This document shows positions 58,099 through 64,000 of a DNA stretch of 64,000 nt, one piece after another. Source of the DNA: Paenalkalicoccus suaedae (GTDB taxonomy: Bacteria; Bacillota; Bacilli; Bacillales; Salisediminibacteriaceae); the NCBI RefSeq assembly GCF_006965545.2, contig NZ_CP041372.2, forward strand, positions 1,674,001 to 1,738,000, in the 5' to 3' direction. Position numbers and translations under genes: made by a program. Every line of letters begins with the position of its first letter. Within the stretch, counting starts at the first letter, position 1. The notes under the pieces were generated by a model that worked only from the letters and a program-made list of their open reading frames with translations, did no database searches and had not been told where the DNA came from.

Positions 58099-58605
58099 AT
58101 GCCAACCACCTCACATCTATATTTGACCATTTATTCCTATTTTCTTAGTTTAGTAGGGGTGGGCTACGCCCTTTACTACTTTTATATTGGAGTAGTCTTT
58201 GGATTTAACGACCGGCTTTTACTTCAAATTATAACAAATGGACCAATGATGCTATTACTAGCAGTTGGTCTATTACTGCTTTTTTCCTTTCGTGTAGGCT
58301 GGTGGCTTCATATGATCGTATTTACGCAGCTACTCCTTGCAAAGGTAGTATCACTCATTGGTGAAGTTATTTTAAGCCAAACTGGCTTGTTTTATGAAGA
58401 CTTAAGCGTTTCCGCCGTTTTTTTAGACATAAGTGTTGTGCTACTTTACATAGTCGCTCTTCTCGTTTTCACATCAGATTCAGTCAAGCAGCTCATACAT
58501 GTAAAAACAGAAACGCTTCGCATTCATCCATATTGGATCATCATTATTTTTGCTATAATGCTTTATGCTATTGAAATAAGCCTTTCGCTATATTTAATTG
58601 CGTAA
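58099..58605 (+). CDS. Small polytopic membrane protein, unrecognised
   Basis: A 168-residue protein with four strong hydrophobic segments (about 10-32, 48-72, 76-96, 106-125) and a possible fifth at the C-terminus. No motif that I can place. It lies between the esterase gene and patA and may be cotranscribed with the former. Confidence 0.65.
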   Translation: MPTTSHLYLTIYSYFLSLVGVGYALYYFYIGVVFGFNDRLLLQIITNGPMMLLLAVGLLLLFSFRVGWWLHMIVFTQLLLAKVVSLIGEVILSQTGLFYEDLSVSAVFLDISVVLLYIVALLVFTSDSVKQLIHVKTETLRIHPYWIIIIFAIMLYAIEISLSLYLIA

Positions 58606-58626
58606 AAAATTGAAAGGATTTGACTA

Positions 58627-59790
58627 ATGGAGCATCGAATTAACCCCGCAGCTGCTAGCTTAAAAATATCTGGAATCAGACAGTTTTTCCAACGAGTACA
58701 ACAATATCCGAACGCCGTTCAGCTAACACTTGGGCAGCCAGATTTCCCAACTCCTGATCATATTAAAGACGCAGCTAAGCGTGCAATCGATCAAAACAAA
58801 ACGACGTATACGCCTAATGCAGGAATAATGGAGCTTCGCGAAGCTATTTCTCACCATGCGCAGGACAAGTATAGCCTCGAGTATCGTGCAGATTCCGAAA
58901 TTATCGTCACTGTAGGGGCATCTCAAGCGATAGATGTTGCGCTTAGAACAATTCTTGAGCAAGGGGATGAAGTAATTCTTCCGGGCCCTGTTTATCCTGC
59001 CTATGAGCCGATTATCAGGCTTTGTGGTGGGAAACCGGTGTATGTAGATACTACTATGACAGGGTTTAAGCTAACAGTTGAGGCAATAGAATCTACAATC
59101 ACTTCTAAAACGAAGGCGGTTTTTTTACCATACCCGTCTAATCCCACGGGTGTCGTGCTGTCTGAGGAAGAGCTTACCCAGCTTGCACATTACTTGAAGC
59201 AAAAGGATCTGTTTATTCTTTCAGATGAGATTTATTCAGAACTTTGCTATACATCTAACCATAAGTCTATTGCAACATTCCCTGGTATGCGCGAAAAGAC
59301 CATTGTCATTAATGGACTAAGTAAGTCTCATTCGATGACGGGTTGGAGAATAGGCTACTTAATGGCCCCAGAGGAAATTGCTAAGCACATGTTAAAAGTA
59401 CATCAGTATAACGTAAGCTGTGCATCATCTATTTCTCAATATGCAGCATTAGAAGCGATCAAACACGGAGCTGAGGATCCACTAACGATGAAAAGCGAGT
59501 ATAACGAAAGACGGCGTTTTGTTATGAAACGACTGCATGAGATTGGTATGTCAGTCGAAGAACCTTTCGGAGCTTTTTATGTTTTTCCTTCGATTAAAGA
59601 GTCTGAGCTATCGTCTTTTGACTTTGCAGTGAAGCTTTTAGAAGAGGAAGAACTAGCAGTTGTTCCTGGAGATGCGTTTTCACCTTTAGGCGAAGGGTTT
59701 ATTCGACTTTCTTATGCATACTCTATGAGCGAGCTACATGAAGCTATGGAAAGAATGGAACGGTTTTGGAAGAGAATATTAACGAATTAG
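58627..59790 (+). CDS. patA: N-acetyl-LL-diaminopimelate aminotransferase PatA-type
   Basis: Class I PLP aminotransferase of 387 residues. The PLP lysine is about K233 in NGLSKSHSMTGWR. The N-terminal segment MEHRINPAA...ISGIRQF and LGQPDFPTPDHIK agree closely with B. subtilis PatA, which acts in the acetyl branch of diaminopimelate synthesis. The related AspB in this window differs at these places. Terminator follows. Confidence 0.88.
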   Translation: MEHRINPAAASLKISGIRQFFQRVQQYPNAVQLTLGQPDFPTPDHIKDAAKRAIDQNKTTYTPNAGIMELREAISHHAQDKYSLEYRADSEIIVTVGASQAIDVALRTILEQGDEVILPGPVYPAYEPIIRLCGGKPVYVDTTMTGFKLTVEAIESTITSKTKAVFLPYPSNPTGVVLSEEELTQLAHYLKQKDLFILSDEIYSELCYTSNHKSIATFPGMREKTIVINGLSKSHSMTGWRIGYLMAPEEIAKHMLKVHQYNVSCASSISQYAALEAIKHGAEDPLTMKSEYNERRRFVMKRLHEIGMSVEEPFGAFYVFPSIKESELSSFDFAVKLLEEEELAVVPGDAFSPLGEGFIRLSYAYSMSELHEAMERMERFWKRILTN

Positions 59791-59793
59791 CGG

Positions 59794-59824
59794 AATTCCG
59801 CCCTTATGGGGTGGAATTTCTTTC
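59794..59824 (+). terminator. Terminator of patA
   Basis: AATTCCGCCC (59794-59803) pairs with GGGTGGAATT (59808-59817) with one wobble, followed by TCTTTC; the T-run is interrupted. Confidence 0.6.
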
Positions 59825-59882
59825 AATTAGCGTAAAATCCGTCTAATCACACAAAAAAAGGTCATTTTGTGTAAACTAACCT

Positions 59883-59930
59883 TTGAGGAACAGCCTAGAT
59901 AGTGATAAAATAACGGTGTAAACGCTTTAC
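59883..59930 (+). promoter_or_regulatory. odhA promoter with cre-like element
   Basis: TTGAGG (59883-59888), 17-nt spacer, TAAAAT (59906-59911). TGTAAACGCTTTAC (59917-59930) follows within the first transcribed bases; its 5' half fits the CcpA-site consensus, its 3' end deviates. The position would suit catabolite repression of the oxoglutarate dehydrogenase operon. Confidence 0.5.
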
Positions 59931-59972
59931 GTGAAGAATGTACATATTTAATTTTCATTGGAGGTTGCACAC

Positions 59973-62816
59973 ATGGGTAGTCAGTCAATTAGCATGACCG
60001 AAGGTTGGGATCAGTTTTACGGACCAAACCTAGGCTACATGCTAGAGCAATACGAGAAATATCAGCAGGATGAGCCTGTTGACGATGAAATCATTGCTTT
60101 CTTTGATATGTGGGGGGCGTACGAGGAGCAGGCAGTAAACGGTTCTCCGGCACTTCCTGTAGAGACACAGGAGTCATCTAAAGAAACGTACTATACAGCA
60201 ATTAGTGCGATGAACCTTGCTGATTTTATTAGGCGTAACGGTCATATCATGTCAGATATAGTACCAGTCACAGATAAAGTCAAAGAGGATATTTTTAAAT
60301 TAGAAGATTTTAATTTAACTGAGGATTCACTAAATAAGGTTCCAGCGGAGCTGTTATCTCCATACAAGTCCGTTAAGAACGGCGTTGAGGCAATTACCCA
60401 TTTAAAAAATACGTATACAAAAAAGTTAGCGTTTGAATTTAAGCAAGTTCAAAACATTGACGAAAGAAACTGGCTCTTTGAGATGGTTGAATCTGGAAAT
60501 TATCTTCCTGAAGTAACAGATAAAGTAAAACAAAACTTATTAACGCGCTTAAATGAAGTAGAAGGCTTCGAGCATTTTATTCATAAAACGTTTAAGGGCC
60601 AAAAGCGATTTTCGATCGAAGGGTTGGAAGCTATGGTTCCAATGCTTGATGAGGCTGTTCGCGAAGCAGCTAACGATGGTGCCGAAAACATCATGATCGG
60701 GATGGCACACCGCGGTCGTTTAAATGTATTAGCGCACGTATTAAATAAGCCATATGAAATTATCTTTTCTGAGTTCCATGATGCGCCTAATAAAGAGCTT
60801 GTGCCTTCTGAAGGATCCGTTGGGCTCAACTATGGCTGGACGGGTGATGTGAAGTACCACCTTGGTGCAGATAGAGAAATTGATGAGGTGAAAGAAGGCG
60901 TTACAGTAACGCTTGCGAACAACCCTAGTCACTTAGAGTTTGTAGATCCGGTTGTAGAAGGTCTCGCACGCGCAGCACAGGACGATCGTTCTCAAAAAGG
61001 ATTCCCTTTACAAGATAAAAAGAAATCAATGCCTATTCTTATTCACGGTGATGCGGCATTCCCTGGACAAGGTATTGTGGCTGAAACGCTTAACTTGAGT
61101 CAGCTCGAGGGGTATTCGACTGGTGGAACGATTCATCTTATTGCAAATAACATGATTGGATTTACAACGGTGAGCGGAGACTCACGCTCAACGAAATATG
61201 CGAGTGACCTTGCAAAAGGCTTCGAAGTTCCTGTCATTCATGTTAATGCAGATGATCCGGAAGCGTGTCTTGCAGCAATTCACCTTGCTTATTTATACCG
61301 TCGTGAATTCCATAAAGATATCGTGATTGATTTAATTGGGTACCGTCGCTATGGGCACAACGAGATGGATGAGCCAATGACGACTCAGCCACAGCTTTAT
61401 ACGCTAATTAAAGATCATCCAACCGTGTTTAATTTGTATGGTCAAAAGCTCGTGAAGGACGGCGTAGTCTCAGAAGACGACTTCTCTTCTATGAGAGAGA
61501 CATTCACGAAAGAACTTGAGCAATATTTCACGAACATTAAAGACAAAAAGCGTACGCATATTGATGACAAAATGCTTCCGCCTGATTATGTGGCAACAAA
61601 TCTATATGGCATGGAAACTAAGATCACGGCTGAAGAATTGACGAAGTTAAATAAGGAGCTACTGGATTTCCCAGACGACTTTCATATTTTCCCGAAACTA
61701 CAAAAAATCCTTGAGCGTCGCACGGACGCATTAGAGGCAGACGGAAAAGTGGACTGGGGTCATGCCGAGACATTAGCATTCGCTTCGATTCTCCAAGACG
61801 GGACGCCAATTCGACTGTCAGGGCAGGATTCTCAGCGTGGGACTTTCTCTCAAAGACACTTAATGCTTCATGACTATAAGGAAGAGGGTATGTATTCTCC
61901 CTTGCATGTTATGCCATCTGCTAAGGCATCGTTTGCAGTACATAACAGTCCTCTATCTGAGGCAGCTGTCGTTGGATTTGAGTACGGATACAACGTACAT
62001 TCTCCAGAAACGTTAACGTTATGGGAAGCTCAATACGGTGATTTTTCAAACGGAGCGCAAGTACTATTTGATCAATTTATTTCAAGTGGTCGCGCGAAGT
62101 GGGGCCAAAAATCTGGTCTTGTGTTACTGCTACCACACGGATATGAAGGACAGGGTCCAGAGCACTCGAGTGCACGTTTAGAGCGATTCTTAACATTGGC
62201 AGCTGAAAATAACTGGCATGTAGCGAATTTAACAAAGGCTAGCCAGTACTTCCACTTGCTACGTAGACAGGCAAAGCTCCTTACAATGGACGAAGTACGA
62301 CCATTAGTACTGATGGCTCCTAAGAGTCTATTACGTAATGAGAGAGTTGCCTCTAGTGTAGAAGAGCTATCGGAAGGTCGCTTTAATCCTATTATTGTGA
62401 ACGAAACGCTTGGAAAGAAAAAGACTAGCGTAAAACGTGTTATCTTAGCAACTGGTAAAATGGCCATTGATTTGACGGAGCGAATCGAGCAAAAGCAAGA
62501 ATCTGTTGATTTCCTTCAGCAAATTAATATCGAAGAACTGTATCCATTCCCTAAAGAGCAAATCGCCGAAGTATTGAAGCAGTATAAGAATCTTGAAGAA
62601 GTAATTTGGGTACAAGAAGAGCCACAAAACATGGGGGCTTGGAACTATATTGCTCCTCATTTACAAGACGTTGCTCCTGAAAAAGCACACGTAAGCTTTA
62701 TCGGCAGAAAACGCCGTTCAAGTACTGCAGAAGGTGATCCAAAAGTTCATAAGATCGAACAAACTCGAATCATAGAAGAAGCAACGACTCACGATGCCGA
62801 AGGGAGCAATGAATAA
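59973..62816 (+). CDS. odhA: 2-oxoglutarate dehydrogenase E1 component
   Basis: Thiamine diphosphate-dependent E1 of the oxoglutarate dehydrogenase complex, 947 residues. It decarboxylates 2-oxoglutarate and transfers the succinyl group to the lipoyl arm of OdhB. Segments of the cofactor site include [15 protein letters not shown] and [19 protein letters not shown], and the C-terminal half has [13 protein letters not shown] and [20 protein letters not shown]. The start is ATG 59973 behind GGAGG. The stop overlaps the odhB start (TAATG). Confidence 0.95.
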   Translation: MGSQSISMTEGWDQFYGPNLGYMLEQYEKYQQDEPVDDEIIAFFDMWGAYEEQAVNGSPALPVETQESSKETYYTAISAMNLADFIRRNGHIMSDIVPVTDKVKEDIFKLEDFNLTEDSLNKVPAELLSPYKSVKNGVEAITHLKNTYTKKLAFEFKQVQNIDERNWLFEMVESGNYLPEVTDKVKQNLLTRLNEVEGFEHFIHKTFKGQKRFSIEGLEAMVPMLDEAVREAANDGAENIMIGMAHRGRLNVLAHVLNKPYEIIFSEFHDAPNKELVPSEGSVGLNYGWTGDVKYHLGADREIDEVKEGVTVTLANNPSHLEFVDPVVEGLARAAQDDRSQKGFPLQDKKKSMPILIHGDAAFPGQGIVAETLNLSQLEGYSTGGTIHLIANNMIGFTTVSGDSRSTKYASDLAKGFEVPVIHVNADDPEACLAAIHLAYLYRREFHKDIVIDLIGYRRYGHNEMDEPMTTQPQLYTLIKDHPTVFNLYGQKLVKDGVVSEDDFSSMRETFTKELEQYFTNIKDKKRTHIDDKMLPPDYVATNLYGMETKITAEELTKLNKELLDFPDDFHIFPKLQKILERRTDALEADGKVDWGHAETLAFASILQDGTPIRLSGQDSQRGTFSQRHLMLHDYKEEGMYSPLHVMPSAKASFAVHNSPLSEAAVVGFEYGYNVHSPETLTLWEAQYGDFSNGAQVLFDQFISSGRAKWGQKSGLVLLLPHGYEGQGPEHSSARLERFLTLAAENNWHVANLTKASQYFHLLRRQAKLLTMDEVRPLVLMAPKSLLRNERVASSVEELSEGRFNPIIVNETLGKKKTSVKRVILATGKMAIDLTERIEQKQESVDFLQQINIEELYPFPKEQIAEVLKQYKNLEEVIWVQEEPQNMGAWNYIAPHLQDVAPEKAHVSFIGRKRRSSTAEGDPKVHKIEQTRIIEEATTHDAEGSNE

Positions 62817-64000
62817 TGTTGGATATTAAAGTACCAGAATTAGCAGAATCAGTAACTGAGGGAACGGTGGCAGAGTGGTTGAAAAAGCCTGGCGACTTCG
62901 TAGAAAAAGGCGAAGATATCGTAGAGCTTGAAACGGATAAAGTAAACGTTGAGATTTCTGCAGATGAAGCAGGTGTCTTAAAAGAAACGAAGTTTGAAGA
63001 AGGCGACACAGTTAAAGTAGGTGACGTCATTGCAGTCATCGATACAAATGGAGAAGGCGGAGGATCTTCTGATTCAGCAGAGGCTGCTAAAGAAGAGCCG
63101 AAAGAAAAAGAGCCAAAAAAGGAAGCTCCTAAGAGCGAGCCTAAAAATGAGCCAGATACAGCGGAAGAGACTTCTAAAGATAGCAACTCTCGCGTAGTTG
63201 CATCACCTGCTGCTCGTAAATATGCTCGTGAAAAAGGAATCGACTTAAACGATATTTCTCCACGTGACCCATTAGGCCGCGTTCGTCGTGAGGATATTGA
63301 TGAGCATGCTGCGAAAAAATCACAGCCAGCTCCTGCTAAACAAGAGGAGAAGCAGGATAATCCTGCAAAGCCTGTTGTTCGCGAAAAGATGTCTCGAAGA
63401 AGACAAACAATTGCGAAGCGTTTAGTTGAAGCGCAACATACAGCAGCAATGCTTACGACGTTTAACGAAGTTGACATGACGAATTTAATGGATCTGAGAA
63501 AACGCCGTAAAGACAAGTTCTTAGATGCTAATGGTGTAAAGCTAGGATTCATGTCCTTCTTTACGAAAGCCGTTATCGGTGCTCTTAAGAAATATCCATA
63601 CGTAAACGCTGAAATTCAAAATGATGAAGTTGTTCTCAAGCAGTTTTATGATATCGGTGTAGCAGTATCGACTGACGACGGATTAGTAGTACCAGTCGTT
63701 CGTGATGCAGACCGATTAGACTTTGCTGGCATTGAGCGCGAGATTCGAAATCTTGGCGAAAAAGCAAAAACGAAAAAGTTAAAGTTAGATGATTTACAGG
63801 GTGGAAGCTTTACAATTACAAATGGTGGTGTATTTGGATCACTTTGGTCTACGCCGATCTTAAATACGCCTCAGGTCGGAATACTCGGCATGCATACTGT
63901 TCAAATGCGCCCGGTCGCTATTGATAATGAGAACTTTGAAAATCGTCCAATGATGTACATTGCACTTTCTTATGATCACCGTATTATTGATGGGAAAGAT
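62816..64000 (+). CDS. odhB: Dihydrolipoyl succinyltransferase E2 component (partial)
   Basis: The 5' part (395 codons) of the E2 subunit; the frame is open to the window edge. The lipoyl domain has K42 in [11 protein letters not shown] Lys/Glu/Pro-rich linker (about 82-125) follows, then the peripheral subunit-binding domain (about 133-165, [16 protein letters not shown]) and the catalytic domain with the YDHRIIDG active-site His at the very end. Only about 20-25 residues should be missing. ATG 62816 overlaps the odhA stop by one base. Confidence 0.95.
   Translation, partial: MLDIKVPELAESVTEGTVAEWLKKPGDFVEKGEDIVELETDKVNVEISADEAGVLKETKFEEGDTVKVGDVIAVIDTNGEGGGSSDSAEAAKEEPKEKEPKKEAPKSEPKNEPDTAEETSKDSNSRVVASPAARKYAREKGIDLNDISPRDPLGRVRREDIDEHAAKKSQPAPAKQEEKQDNPAKPVVREKMSRRRQTIAKRLVEAQHTAAMLTTFNEVDMTNLMDLRKRRKDKFLDANGVKLGFMSFFTKAVIGALKKYPYVNAEIQNDEVVLKQFYDIGVAVSTDDGLVVPVVRDADRLDFAGIEREIRNLGEKAKTKKLKLDDLQGGSFTITNGGVFGSLWSTPILNTPQVGILGMHTVQMRPVAIDNENFENRPMMYIALSYDHRIIDGKD

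Noticed and set aside
1-64000. tRNA or rRNA genes, insertion sequences, prophage or attachment sites.
   Set aside because: I looked for tRNA-like cloverleaf segments, transposase motifs and terminal inverted repeats and saw none.

Overview
The window looks like chromosomal core from a spore-forming, low-GC member of the Bacillaceae. The gene order from the ypiA tail through qcrABC, ypjABCD, dapB, mgsA, bshB1, bshA, cca, birA, panBCD, dinG, ypmAB, aspB, asnS, dnaD, nth, ypoC, ponA and recU follows, from memory, the Bacillus subtilis arrangement. Bacillithiol genes (bshA, bshB1), a sporulation protein (ypjB) and a RacA-like chromosome-anchoring protein support this. Very acidic extracytoplasmic tails on QcrC and PonA hint at an alkaliphilic or halotolerant lineage; that is inference.

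Layout. 1-5.7 kb: ypiB/ypiF, the menaquinol:cytochrome c reductase operon qcrABC, ypjA, ypjB and a YugP-type membrane protease. 5.8-6.7 kb: ypjC on the minus strand. 6.8-12.2 kb: a tightly packed operon ypjD-dapB-mgsA-bshB1-bshA-cca-birA. 12.2-14.4 kb: panBCD behind a structured leader. 14.6-23.8 kb: dinG, an MtaD-like deaminase, ypmA, ypmB, aspB, asnS, dnaD, nth, ypoC. 23.9-27.3 kb: ponA and recU on the minus strand. 27.5-36 kb: racA-like, yppE, a lipoprotein, a CBS-ACT protein, pncA, a decayed kynB-like pseudogene, yusE, a phosphoesterase, cvfC/ypgR and ydbST. 36-43.6 kb: a DUF2777-like gene, sigI without rsgI, telA with an unrecognised partner, an NCS1 permease, a TANGO2/NRDE protein and a lipid kinase. 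43.7-51 kb: an acidic membrane protein, tatA, tatC, dck and dgk, degV, a patatin, an MFS transporter, a 56-residue gene and a DUF420 membrane protein. 51-64 kb: acsA (minus) divergent from fumC, a dipeptidase, msrAB, an esterase, patA, and odhA with the start of odhB.

Functional links. QcrA carries a twin-arginine signal and tatA/tatC lie in the same window. FumC, OdhAB and AcsA belong to central carbon metabolism; fumC and odhA share the same cre-like element just downstream of a TAAAAT -10 box. dapB and patA both act in the lysine/diaminopimelate pathway.

The most unusual signal is non-coding. All five convergent gene pairs with gaps longer than 150 nt carry, between the two gene ends, an array of degenerate direct repeats with a period close to 21 bp. 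Each locus has its own core: AAYYGCG at 5.7 kb and 38.2 kb, TTSATTAACC at 29.0 kb, ATTGATC at 45.3 kb, GGATAACC at 51.1 kb. The four convergent pairs with gaps of 58 nt or less lack arrays, and I saw none in divergent or co-directional gaps. In at least four cases the array lies between two facing terminators. I do not recognise a described element of this kind.
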